Translations under genes and position numbers: made by a program
Source: Jacaranda mimosifolia
Taxonomy: Eukaryota; Streptophyta; Magnoliopsida; Lamiales; Bignoniaceae
Direction: 5' to 3'
Assembly (NCBI GenBank): GCA_018894105.1
Contig: CM032119.1
Location: 12,231,246-12,295,245, forward strand
Length of the DNA stretch: 64,000 bases
The notes under the pieces: model-generated
Told to the model about the DNA's origin: nothing
Databases searched by the model: none
The model's input: the letters and a program-made list of their open reading frames with translations, nothing else
In this document: positions 10,866-22,620 of the stretch, in pieces
Layout of the letters: every line of letters starts with the position of its first letter
How positions within the stretch are numbered: the first letter of the stretch is position 1

Positions 10866-13590
10866 TGTAGTGCCCCAACCGAGAAGCGCTTGCTTTCGGC
10901 CGGGGTGCTACTCAAATTTATACCATAAGTTTTGTGAATAGAAAAAAAATACCCTTTTCAAAATCCAAAGTATTTAATTTCAATAAGCGACATCCAACAA
11001 TGGTACACTATAAATTGAAATATCATAAATCATTCACAGTTCTTCTACCATCTGCATTACCTAATGTAGCACCTAGGTTAGTCTATGTTCGTCACTCAGC
11101 TTTAACTGAGGTCAAGAACAAAAAGAAACAGTACAATTAAGGTAAGTCTGAATAACTTAGTGAGAATCATAGCAATAACAACAGAGTCACAATTTCACAA
11201 ATGTTATATAAAAGGCATTAAAATTTCTAGAAGTTATGAGATAAGATTTTAGTCAAAGTTTCAAGGGATCCATTCCGCCACCATCCCATACTGGTGAGAC
11301 TTCACAAATATCCGAGTTTTAGAACATAAACATCAAGTTGAGAAATTAACTAATTACAATTTAGCAAACATTTTCAAGTAAAAGTTATTAGTGGTTTTCC
11401 TACCTTGTCACTCCACTTTTGAAAACATGAAAATCCTTATTCCTCCAATTTTTGAGTGATTGGCTAGGCTAAACGAACAAATAGTAGGCATGGCTAGCCA
11501 AATGCCTTATCCTGCTCTAGATAGCTACCTCCAGCTGGTCTACAAGTAGGGATTATATGTACATCTCGCACGGGTATCAGCCAAAAGATCTATTACCACG
11601 GACCATTCTACCCAGCTATCTTTCGTAACCAATCCTAGGGTCCACCCCAAGGGTATTTATCATATTCACATATATCATGTAGTGTATCCAACAGCATTTC
11701 ATATAGCATATCAAGTCGCTATGTTGACAGACAAACTAATTCAACACCAAGCTGGTTTCCAAAAAGACATGGGGATAAAAAAAACATATATTTTGAAATT
11801 ATTTTTTAGCTTCCTCAACACGGTCGCCAATTTCAGGAATCAATATTAACAAAAGTGCTCAGTATAAAAGGGTAATGTGGAGTACTATTTTCAGCACATA
11901 GATTGAAAGGAATCAAGCAATCTGAATATATTAACAAGTATATATTTTCTTTCCCCAACAAAGAAGTCTCATACTATTGAGTATAAACTTACTTGGAAAA
12001 TACGAGTAATTCCTAGTCTTGTGGTAGCTCAGGTCCTGGCTTCTTAATCAGTCCAAGATCTATCATAAGATAACCCGAGTTATCGTCTAATCAATTCTCT
12101 AAATCTTACGTATAAATAAAGTTAACATCTTTATCAAACTCAGGGCTATTTTGATACAATTCTGGTGATTGGATTTCATATACAGATACTTAAGATAGTT
12201 GAATAGAGTAATCCTTAGTAGCTTGGGGAGTCTATATCCTTGGTTCCGAATCAATTCAAAGTTCCGAATCAATAACCTAAACTAATATTGTGTTGATTTC
12301 TGAATTATAATTCTTAATGTGCTTAAATGTCCTTTTCGAGTTCCTCAGTTAATTTATTTGTTCAGTCCTAATTTCCTAAAGTTTCATCGTACGCTAAAAC
12401 ATTTAACATAGTCATTCATCATTGTTCTTAACTTAATGAGTTGGTAATTTAGTTGTTAAGATCTTACTTAAGGTCCTAACAATATTTGATAATCCATTCG
12501 AGTCAATTGAGTTCAATACCGCAATACTTGTAAAATTAATCCATATTTTGGGTCAAACTATAGTTTAATAATTTTTAGTTCATATCCTAGTTAAGCTTTG
12601 ATCCAAAAATTTATTCCCATTCATTGAATTAATCGAATTAAAATTCAACTATTGGAAATTACCTAATTTGGATTGAATCAAGATCCAATCTCAAGCCGAG
12701 AAGAGCCTAAATGAGTTTGAAACTTTATTCGGTATAAACTAGTCCAAAATTGCCACCAAGCATCGTCACTAGACTGCCACGAGCCGTTCGGAGATGGAGA
12801 CTGCACTACCAGTTGGTGTGTCTCAACACTAGGAACCAAACCCCCAAGCAATTTTCCATTTCACCATCGTATCGATGGCCAATTTGGCCAAAAACTTATC
12901 GGCAAGCCCTAGCACCACCGCAACGCCACCACGTTAATTCTTCCTCTGTCTACCATTAAAACCTTACATTAAAGGGTACCAACATGATGCCCAGGAGCTC
13001 GCAACCACATCCCACCAAAGCTTAGCTACTTTCAGTAGTAGTATGTTGGAGAACCACAAAACCTGCCGTGAGCTCACTGTCACCTCTTTTTTCTGGCCGA
13101 TTCGCTAGTTGTTTTTGGGTGATTTTGGTATAGTTGGGTTCCTTTTAGCTAGAGAAAACTACCCATAGATTTAGTTTCCATTTTTACGACAGTTTTCCAG
13201 CGATTCGCCGCTGGGGTGGTTCTGGGGTAAATTTTGAGAATTTGATTAATTCTGTCCTTAATCCTATATATAAAAAAATATTTTTCAGCTTCTTCAATTT
13301 GCCCCCCCAGACTTCTTGGCTGGCTTCAATTGCACCCTTGGGCTTTTAATCGGCTTTCAATTTAGTCCCTATTCTTCAATTAAGTCCCCTAGCTTATATT
13401 TCATTCACATTGACCCCTGACATTACTATCTCTGGGCAATCAAGTCCAAAATTATTCTGAAGCCTCAGAGTTTTAATTTACTCACATTGACCCCCCTAAC
13501 TTTTATAATTTTTTGCAATCAAGTCCTTCTCTTATTTACAATTCAAAACCTCAGTTATAAATATTTAATTCTAAATTGTAGCAAAATTAA
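10866..13590 (-). repeat. Gypsy 1 5' LTR (inner start lost at right)
   Basis: The plus strand starts tgtagtgcccc, which is the LTR end on the minus strand. It follows the left LTR closely until 'gcaaaattaa' at 13590, where the match stops and MULE transposase coding begins. The missing part corresponds to the last ~90 bp of the left LTR up to TGTTACA. Confidence 0.8.
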
Positions 13591-15600
13591 GTAATGCAAT
13601 TCTAATAATGCCCCTCATGCCACAATCATGTCGTTGCTGGTTTCTTCTTTGTCGTCGACCCGCTTCATCTCATGCAATATCATGTGGTTGTTGTTGGCTC
13701 CTGCTAAACTTTGTCTGATTATCATAAAAACTATCATCCACATTCAAATTAAAATTCCATCTTGAAGGTATGGTAAAGCTCAATGAAGCATGATCATGAT
13801 ATGATCCTACCATATTTAGGAATGGAATAGGTGATACATGGAATAAATGGCATGCTGGTGCATGTTTTGAATAATATGTCCAGCTGACCCCCATCTTAGG
13901 CCAAGATTTGTGTCGACTAATATAGAGAATGATTGACTGAATACCAACATATATGGAGATAAAAGTGACCAAGTAATGTTGGCTGAGGTATATAGTAGTC
14001 TGAATATAAATTAGGATTAACATAAGATGGACCTACCACATAAAAATTTTGAATCTAGATTGTGGAAATGACTTTCCAAAATAAATCCTTTAATTGAACA
14101 TTATTGAAATGCTTATTGAAGTTTGAGCAAATATGTTTTAGGCATAACTAGTGTGCTCAACGAGAGGGGAAAAATTAGGTATGTATTCAACATCAAATGA
14201 AAGGCCAAAAGCATACTTTTCATCCCTCCAATAACGTGCTTGGACAGCATCTCCAAAAACCACTTCCAAGACATGAAGCTTTCTTCATCAACTATCATGA
14301 AAGGTAAAAGCAAAACTTGTTGATTTGCATCTGTAGCTATTGCAAATCAACATCATGTGTTTATATTTTGTATATAGATGGGTTCCATCCGTACTGATAA
14401 CTTTGCGACAATGTTTAAAGCCATCGACATACAGTTTGAATGCCCAAAAGACATACTTCAACATTCTTTGCATTGATATCCCTGTTTATTGATGCTCCCA
14501 CTAAAAAATGGTCACCATATTCCACTTTTGGGGAGCTCCTATATACTTGGATAACATTTTTATCGAGCTCTCTCATGTGCTTAAAATTTGCTCCTTTGTA
14601 CATTTCAACGCATTCCATACCTTAGTATAGGAGATTTCATATCCGTATTTATGTTTCACATGTTGTTACACACTCTTTATCTTATATACTGGATTGTCAC
14701 AAACGTGGCCCGACAAGTCTAAAGTAATCATATTTTAACTTAAGTTTCAATGATCAATCTAAATTTATCTATTAAACAAATATGAGGGGCCCCATGCCTA
14801 GTAATCTTCTATAGTCTTATTCACTCTTTCAAAACTGCCCAAATACTACAGTTACATTCCAGTTTGCAAACCATATTCTCTATAGTTTTGGTGCACTCTC
14901 AAGTACGTGATATTTGCATCTCATAACCCATACAGAAAAATCCTTCGCGTCGGCCTTAACATGCTCCTTATCTTTGAAAACCATGACCATCTCGAGCTTT
15001 CCACTATGCACCAAATGAAGTATCCTCGAAGTCTATAAAAATATCTTCGTCTATTCTTCAGAAGAATGGAATGATTAGATACTATTATGGACAACCAGTC
15101 ATAGATGGCATTGTTGGTACCCTAGGCACTTGTCTTAATTAGAGGTCCCTCATCATGTGGTGATATTAGCTCTTCATTAGCATCATTAGCTAATTTATCT
15201 ATATCAAATCGTCAAGCTCAAAATTCCTAAGCTCCTGGTCATCAAAATTGTATATGGTTTAGGGAAGCTTTGCTTTTCATGTGGGATCTCAGGCTTATAT
15301 TGGTGTCCTCCAAAAAAGTCTTGATGAGAAGTAGAAGCACCAGCGATAGGATTTTGATGAGACGTAGAAACACCATTATAAAAATTATGAATCCCAAAAT
15401 TTATAAAGCCATTTGTGGTGCTGGGAAAGTTAGAAATATCTACTTCTATGTGTGGAATTCTATATTTGTATTCACTACCAAATTAAGTAGCATATTGGTT
15501 TCTTCCCAAAAGATTTTGGTGAGAGGTAGAAGTACTGCCCAAAGGATGTTGCATCAGAAATTGCATATAGAATCCAAATTCCCCTTGCAATAACATATCT
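13591..15600 (-). pseudogene. MULE (MuDR-type) transposase remnant
   Basis: Reading on the minus strand from about 15600 to 13591. First comes a linker with a repeated STSHQN/STSHQD peptide (about 15560, 15360 and 15320). Then a MuDR DNA-binding-like segment near 14990-14880 (MVFKDKEHVKADAKDFSVWV.., ..CKYHVLESAPKL). Then the transposase core near 14618-14250 (FWAFKLYVDGFKHCRKVIS, TDGTHLYTKYK, WFLEMLSKHVIGG); the D of 'STDGTHLY' fits the first acidic catalytic residue of this family. Last comes an Arg-rich tail near 13670-13600 (GRRQRRNQQRHDCGMRG). Stops and frameshifts break it into pieces of 60-117 codons. MULE transposases are nuclear DDE enzymes that cut at long TIRs. No TIRs of this copy were found; its left end abuts the truncated gypsy 1 LTR. 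Confidence 0.7.
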
Positions 15601-16511
15601 TCCACACTACTATATAGCATATTACTTTGCTTCAATAAATAATTCCACATTATTCATGTCGGCATTCGAATCCAACAAGTTTGAAAAATTGATATCATTT
15701 TCTATTTGCACAATTGTGGACATTCAGGTCTCCTTATCTAAATAAATATTTGCAAATATTTTTAATATATATTGATTATTATGACCCATTACTTCATATA
15801 ATTTGACACCAATTTAGAAAATATTGCCTAACGAGAGAGTGATAGATATCCACGTACAGGACAATCATATTTCACAAAATCAAAGCCTTGTGTAATATTT
15901 CTTTCAAAATATACCTCAACATTAATTATGTTCCTATCCACCATACCTTCAAGAAGGACATATGAAAACTTATTATTCACTATGTCAAGTGTGTGTTTTA
16001 GGACCCATATTTACCATAACTCTTTTGTATTTTTATTGTTTAAAAAATAATTATTTCAATTTTAAAAAAAATAATTATTCTAAATTAAAATTTCAAAATA
16101 TCTTTTCTATTATTCTAAAATAAAATTTATTTATATTTTAAAAAATTATGTATGATTTTTGTAAAAAATATTACTTTTTTATTATTAGGGTTGATGTTAG
16201 CCCTATTCAGGTCTAGAAAGAGGTAATGTAGTACTTTAAAAGAGGCATTGGAGGTAGAGGCATTGTAGTGCCTCTTTTATATAAGCAACATATAGATTAA
16301 TAAAATTAATACAAATTTATTTCATAAGATTAATATATTACAATTAATCTCTTAAATGTAATTTATAATAGATATAAATTTTTTTAAATAAACATGGAAT
16401 TATAAGATTTTTAAAGATCTACACTTAACAAAAATTAATTTAATCATCTAAATTTGAATTTTGAATTAAAAATAAATATTATTAACGACTAATATGAAAA
16501 TTATTAACAAT
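15601..16511. other. AT-rich non-coding stretch left of gypsy 2
   Basis: No gene is visible. It contains an AT-rich low-complexity part at 16020-16190 and a short hairpin at 16238-16278. It may be the former upstream flank of the MULE. Its right end carries the left target copy (aacaa, 16507-16511) of gypsy 2. Confidence 0.4.
16238..16278. repeat. Short inverted repeat (hairpin)
   Basis: The 10-base arms aaaagaggca and tgcctctttt are separated by 21 bases. No T-run typical of a Pol III terminator follows. Its function is unknown and it may be a chance or MITE-derived fold. Confidence 0.35.
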
Positions 16512-19174
16512 TTAGCACTCTAGCCAGGAGTAAAACCTAACCTAAGGTGACACCTATTCAAACTTGAAGTATAATTCAAAAGATAACAAAAGATGCCCAA
16601 AATCCACCAAATAACCCCAAAAGATAGCAGTGAAAATAACCCCAAAGATTTACCCAAAGTGTGCAAATATGTACGTATCAAAAGACTAAGTTAAATTTAA
16701 CTATTTACAAAGCTTCCAAAAGTCTTAAGTATCACGATTAAGTGTAATCTAGTCAAGATCCGTAGATATATATATATATACACACATATATAGCACCTAA
16801 TCTATTACAAAATACCATCACAATCGAGCCCTCAAACCTCCATTAGGTCTTGTCTGGGAAAAGAATAAGAAATAGTAGAAGGGGCTAAGTCCTAAGGACT
16901 TAGTGAGGGGATTGCATGACAAATATTCAAGGGAAAACTATTAAAAGTAAAACTATCAATAAGCAAGGATTCAATAATGAACATGTCATAATCTACAACA
17001 CGAAGTAATAATATAACACAACACATGTTATACAAAATTCAACAGACTGTTGGCAACTTCGACCATATTGCTCATAGAACAGAACATAACTAGTGAAATA
17101 GAGTACAAATATAACATAACAAATTTCCTTTAGTACTCCATTACTTAAGCACTCGACTCGGTAGACATGGAGCAAAACTGGCCACATGCCAAATCTCGCC
17201 ACTTGTAGATAGCTACCTCCAACTATCTACAAGTTTGGATCTTAAGTGGGTACTAGCTGGGAAACCAGCCACCATTGGTCCATAACACCCAATCGTCTTT
17301 TCAGACCTAGTCTAGGCCCAACCTACCTCGTGGCATCCCTCCGATTGGTAACGTCCCAAGAGCGTCCTCAAGGGTGACATAATGTCATTAGATAGAAACG
17401 TAAAACCAAAATAATTGATCAAAAGCATGTACGTTATACTGAACAGAATGATACAATCCATAAGATATTGGCCAACAAGGCGCATAAATAACATGCAGAA
17501 TGATTTAACCAGTAGTATGGAGTGAAGCTGGTCAGCAAGACTAAAATATCAACACATATAAGGAAAGCCGACAAGGCAATAAGGTATACGAGACAAAAAA
17601 CTGATAACATAATAAGAGTATTGGGCACAGAACGTGTATGGTCGAATTCAAACAATAGATACAGAGAAGTTAAACAGCAAAGATCATTCACTTTCTAGAA
17701 GAATAAAGGCTATACCTTCACCTTAATTCCCATAGAAAATGCTATCCTCATCCAACTGCCTTGTAGATCCTAGCTTCTCGTAACCTATTTCGAAAGAATG
17801 TACTTAATATCAAAATGTATTATATCATTTTCTTTAAACAATAATTAAACCATTCATATCTTAATATCGATTGTTTTTCAATTAGCACAACATTTTAAAG
17901 GGTTTGATTCTTAGAATACCATAAGGGTAATATACTAATAATGCTATAATATTAACGAGGGATTTATTTGTTCTGGTCAATAATCATTTTCTACGTCAAT
18001 ATTTTCTAATTTAACAAATAAAGTCCTAAATCAACAATTTAGTCAAAACGCAATAATCACTCAAATTTCTGTTGATATTTGGTCCTTGCAATGTTACACA
18101 AAAGTCGGATATATAATTACAGTGATTAAATCTAGTTAATAATAATCCAATCTTTAATAACTCATCTTCATATATCATTATACACAAGATTAGGGCTTTG
18201 GTTACCTAAATTAACTTAATTAATCAATGGTTATATATTACTTTACAAATCCCGATCCACCTAACATTATACATCACCATGCATCCATTGTCTCAATCCC
18301 AATTCATATGAAATTCCAATTTTCACCAAGATACATGAAATTATACACCAACAAGAACAATAAAAAACATAAAGGTAACAAATCCCATTTTCCACCAAAT
18401 TTACCAATTCACTCAATTTTTGGAACCGACCTACCTTAAGAAAATACTATGAATGCAGTCACTGTGATGAGCTGAAGAATCTACCCCTAGGTCTGCTATG
18501 CGCCGCCGCTGAAGTCGATAACCACCACCACCAATCGATGCCTTTGAACACAAATAATCAAATGCCCAAGTTAATTTCAAGCTTTGCTGTTGATTTATTG
18601 CTTATTTTGCTGGAAAATTGAGTTAGGTCTCTCCACACCGCCGCTCGCTGCTGTGTTTAATTCTTCTCCATTGTTGGTCCATTAACAAAATTAAAGGCAG
18701 CCATGTTGTTCCTTGAGTTAAGCCCATCACAACCCACCACTCAAACTCAAGTTTTTGCTGATTGTTTTTGTGAAATGCTAGTACTAATGTGATCCTTAAG
18801 CTGAGAGGACTGAAATGCTATGGCTATCTTCAAGTTTCGTCGGTGTCAGCGAGAAAGTCATCGAAGAGGAAAATAGAGGTTGCATGAGGAATATTTGAAG
18901 AATTGAGGGAGTGATGTTTGCTATTTAAAGGAAAGTTTTTGGAATTATAGATAGGCCCAAAGATTCTTTCTCAATTTCAAATTGAATCCCTCAACTAATT
19001 TGTGCCCTACATTAACTCGATTGAGCCAAAGTATTTATAAATTGACCCCAAAAACTTTCAAATTTCTTGCAATTAAGTCCTTTTCTATTTACATTTTGAC
19101 CGGTGATTTTTTTTATAACAAATTAAAATTATGATTTTTAAATTTTTACTAATTAAAATTTTAGGGGTGTTACA
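16512..19174 (-). repeat. Gypsy 2 3' LTR
   Basis: Matches 25253-27904 along its length ('gcccaaaatccaccaaataacccc', 'aattttaggggtgttaca'). On the minus strand it begins TGTAACACCCC. The outer terminus now reads tttagcactc where tgtagcactc is expected, a G-to-T change. The 3' part (18480-18900) is the CCACC-rich block. Confidence 0.88.
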
Positions 19175-19188
19175 ATCCTCTATCTCTT
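19175..19188 (-). other. Polypurine tract of gypsy 2
   Basis: On the minus strand aagagatagaggat directly precedes the LTR start TGTAACACCCC. Two pyrimidines interrupt the purine run. Confidence 0.6.
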
Positions 19189-19189
19189 C

Positions 19190-20600
19190 AAAGAATTTGG
19201 TCCCTAGATTCTCACATGACCACTAGAAAAGTTCGGGATACTATTGGCACATGTAATTTTCTCGCTCTCAGGTTGCCTCTTCTATGTTATGACTACTCTA
19301 TAGTACTTTAACTTGAAGAATCCTTTGATTCCTAAGCTCTAGAAATTTTTTATCCAAGATGCAGATCGAATGCTCATCATAGTTTAGGTCGCTTTCCAAC
19401 TGTATGTCTTTATGTGAAATAATATGGAAGGGGTAAGGGTGATATTTCCGGAGCTATGATATATGAAAGATGTCATGTATTCTTGTTAATCGTTGAGGTA
19501 GTGCCAATCGATAAGGTACTATTCCAATTATTTCACATATCCTATAAGGGCTAACATACCTCGAGCTAGGCTTTTTGCCTTTTCTAAACCTTCGGATACC
19601 CTTTCTCAGGGATACTTTAAGGAACACTTAGTCTCCAACTTCAAATTCCAAGTCCTTTCACCACTTGTCTGCATAGCTCTTATATCGGCCCTGAGCTGCT
19701 TTCATTTTCCATTTGATCATTTGTATCTTATCAATAGTCTCTTGTATTAGTTCCAGCCTTAAAGTCCCCAAAGATTTATCAGCATTGTTCCTTTGCTCAT
19801 CAAGGTCCCAATGTAATGGAGATTGGTATTTTCTGCCATACAGTGCTTTGTAGAGAGCCATTTGAATGGTAGACTAGTAACTGTTATTGTAAGTAAATTC
19901 TATATGAGGAAGGTGTCTATTCCAACTCCCTCCGAAATCCAAAACACATGCCCATAGCATATCTTTCAATATTTGGATGACTCTTTTTGAGTGGCTATCC
20001 ATTTGAGGGCGAGCAATGGAGCTGAATTATAATATTATCCCAATGTGTTCTTGCAAACTCTTCTAAAGTCTCGAGGTGAACTTTAGATCTCGATCTAACA
20101 CAAGACTAGCTGGGATTCCATGTAAACTAACTATTTTCTTGACATATAACTTTGCCAATTTTCAGCCCTATAGTATGTCCTAATTGGTAGAAAATATGTA
20201 GACTTTGTTAATCGGTCTATTATCACCCATGTACTATCATATCCTCCTCGACCGTTAGTAGACTTGTTACAAAATCCATAGCTACCTGCTTCCATTTCTA
20301 ATCAGAGATCAGAAATAGCTGGAGTAATCCTGATGGTCACTGATGCTCTACTTTCACTAATTGGTAGGTTAGGTACTTCTTCACATAGTCTGCAACATCT
20401 TTCTTCATCCCATTCCACCATAACTGTTTTTTCAAATCTCGATACATTTGTGTACCTCCTGGGTGTACCACATATCTTGCCTTGTCTGCCTCTGCCAGCT
20501 GTTTTCCTCTTATCTCTTCAGGCGTACATAATTTTCGATGGAATAAGAGAGTGCCTTGACTATCTGCACTGAATTTAGACTCTCCAGAACTTGTGACAAC
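19190..20600 (-). pseudogene. Gypsy 2 integrase and C-terminal tail, decayed
   Basis: Minus-strand reading from 20600 gives remnants of the zinc-binding N-terminus near 20440 and of the catalytic core (STNGRGGYDSTWVIIDRLTK near 20240, then 'MDSHSKRVIQILKDMLWA' and 'HLPHIEFTYNNSY' near 20010-19880). A 67-codon frame at 19658-19861 follows (MALYKALYGRKYQSPLHWD..). The C-terminal part near 19640-19300 (KVSLRKGIRRFRKGKK, YRLALPQRLTRIHDIFHIS) resembles the conserved tail of chromovirus integrases ('..LHPVFHVSQLRKY'). A chromodomain proper is not certain. Integrase joins element cDNA to nuclear DNA; frameshifts and stops make this copy dead. Confidence 0.8.
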
Positions 20601-21210
20601 TTTTTTTTATTTTATTATACAACTATCATTAGCCTGAGCTCTTCGTATTTCATCATATAGCTCTGGCTGTACATTTACTCTTGTGATCCAAGTACGTTGT
20701 TTCATTCTTATGACAACATCTACTCCTAAACTTTTTGATATTTCTTTTCCTAACATGAGGGCCATTTCGACCTTTCGACTCAAAGCATTTGCAACTACAT
20801 TCGCCTTTCCCGAGTAGTAGACGATAGAGAAGTTATAATCTTCCAGAAATTCCATCCACTTTAACTATCGCATGTTCAAATCTTTCTAGGAATGTAAATA
20901 CTTGAGACTCTTATGATCAGTGTATACTTTGAAAGTAGCCCTATAGAGATAGTGTTTCGATTTTTCCAATGCAAAAATCACTGCAGCTTGTTCCAAGTCA
21001 TGAGTTGGGTAATTTTTCTCATGCGGTTTTAGTTTTCTAGATACATATGCGATAACTCGCCCATTATGCATTAGTACACAACCAAGCCTTTCCTTAGAGG
21101 TGTCCGTATAGATAACAAAACCTTATATTCCTTTGGGAAAGGCTAAAATTGGAGTTGAGGTCAATTTGCTCTTCAATTCTTGGAAACTCTTCTTACTCTC
21201 ATCACTCCAA
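20601..21210 (-). pseudogene. Gypsy 2 RNase H domain, decayed
   Basis: Two adjacent minus-strand frames (21071-20886 and 20855-20607) carry the Ty3 RNase H pattern: [19 protein letters not shown], then [30 protein letters not shown], and GKANVVANALSRK after the junction. A stop or frameshift separates them near 20880-20860. RNase H removes RNA from the RNA-DNA hybrid during reverse transcription. Conserved acidic residues in 'DLE' and 'TDH' are still present. Confidence 0.85.
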
Positions 21211-22092
21211 TCAAATGGCTAATCTTTTTGTGTCAACTTAGTTAATAGGATGGCTATCTTAGAAAAATCTTGTACAAACCTTCGATGATTACCTATGAGT
21301 CCCAAAAAGCTACGAACTTCTGTTACATTCTCATGTCTTCTCCAGTTGACTATTAGCTCTATCTTACAGGGGTCGACCTTGTCCCAGGAAACTACTTTCT
21401 CTAACCAAAATTCACACTTGCTGAACTTTACATACAACTTGTGCTCTCTCAGAGTTCTTAAAACCACATGTAAGTGCTTCGCATACTCCTTTATGGTTGG
21501 TTCTTGAATACACCAAGATGTTATCAATGGATATTACCACAAACTAGTCTAGACACAGTCAGAAAATCCAGTGCATTAAGTCCATGAAAGCTATTGGGGC
21601 ATTGGTCAAACCAAATGACATTACTACAAACTCAAAATGTCTGTGCCGAGAATTGAATGCGGTCTTCGGTATATCTTCTTCCTTAATTTTCAACTTATAG
21701 TACCCCAATCTCAAATCCAACTTCAAAAAGGTCGTAGATCCATATAGAAAGTCATACAATTCCTCCACATACTGCAAGGGGTATTTGTTCTTTATAGTAA
21801 CTTTATTTAACTCCCAATAGTCTATGCATATCCTCAAGGGCCCATCTTTTTTCTTAACAAACAACATCGAAGCTCCCCACGCAGAAGTACTGGGCCTTAT
21901 AAATTTCTTCTCCAGTAGTTCCTGGAGTTGATTCTTCAACTCCTTCAATTCTATAGGTGCCACTCGATAAGGGGTTTTAGAAAATGATGTGGCATCAGGA
22001 AGAGTGAGAATAACGAACTCTATCTCTCTGTCAGGTGGCAGTAAATTTAGGTCATCTAAAAATACATTTGGGTAATCAACCAATATCTCCAC
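21211..22092 (-). pseudogene. Gypsy 2 reverse transcriptase, decayed
   Basis: The 177-codon frame at 22092-21559 has the N-terminal and finger/palm motifs of Ty3/gypsy RT: 'LPPDREIEF', '[19 protein letters not shown]', '[20 protein letters not shown]', '[12 protein letters not shown]', '[20 protein letters not shown]' and '[19 protein letters not shown]'. Two stops follow near 21550. The catalytic YVDD-type box reads SIDNIL near 21520, so the second aspartate is now Asn. The thumb region continues at 21527-21219 (LREHKLYVKFSKCEFWL, VTEVRSFLGLIGNHRRFV) with a short internal deletion before 'KVDPCKIE'. A catalytic Asp loss plus stops makes it inactive. Confidence 0.92.
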
Positions 22093-22113
22093 TTTCTCTA
22101 ATCTGGTTGTGTC

Positions 22114-22620
22114 TTAGGGTTTATTAATAAGGTGCGCTAGAAATCCCTGTCCTTTTTCCCTCAGAATTTTCCTAGCCGCTATCATAGATATAATAGGCAT
22201 TGGGAAGGTCATATCTATAAAACGACGTGCCAATATTGAGACCTTATCTTCAAGAGTGATACACTTGGTGTAACAATTCACTTGTGCTTGATGCTGGTAT
22301 AGCAAATCCATTCTAAGCATTAAATCATATTTCTAAATGGGCATTTCTATAAGATCGACTGGATACTCTTTATCCCCAATCCTAACTGGGCGTGCTCAGT
22401 ATATAGTATCGACTATCAATGTTACCCCTAAGGGTACTTGTACTTCTAATTGGTAGGCTATGATTTTGAGTTGTACATTTAATTTATGAAAGAAAGATAT
22501 GGATATAAAGGAATGAGTAGCCCTAAGATCATATAAAGCGTTAAAATTAATTCCATAAATAGAAACTATTCATTCAACTACTTCATTAGGGTCTGGCACT
22601 ACTTCTCCTGTTAGGGCATA
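22114..22620 (-). pseudogene. Gypsy 2 aspartic protease, decayed
   Basis: Near 22545 the minus strand reads LYDLRATHSFIS, matching the family's active-site motif D-S-G-A-T-H-S-F but with the S-G pair changed to L-R. Downstream, 'YDLMLRMDLLYQHQAQ' near 22330 corresponds to the family's 'YDVILGMDWL' segment. A 68-codon frame at 22320-22114 covers the linker to RT. The protease would cleave the Gag-Pol polyprotein; loss of the D-S/T-G motif and several stops make it non-functional. Confidence 0.8.

Larger units (their letters stand above)
3486..13590 (-). mobile_element. Ty3/gypsy element 1, truncated, no recognisable gag-pol
   Basis: Two related LTR copies (3486-6085 and 10866-13590) flank a 4.8-kb interior. 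On the minus strand the order is 5' LTR, primer binding site at 10846-10861, interior, polypurine tract at 6086-6099, 3' LTR, so it is a reverse-strand LTR retroelement. The left LTR lacks about 200 bp of its outer end and the right LTR lacks about 90 bp, so no target duplication survives. Its LTRs and leader resemble those of element 3 (for example 'agtgatccatctc..acttcaca' and 'tagctcaggttttca'). I found no gag, RT or integrase motif, which fits a large retrotransposon derivative moved in trans. Confidence 0.75.
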
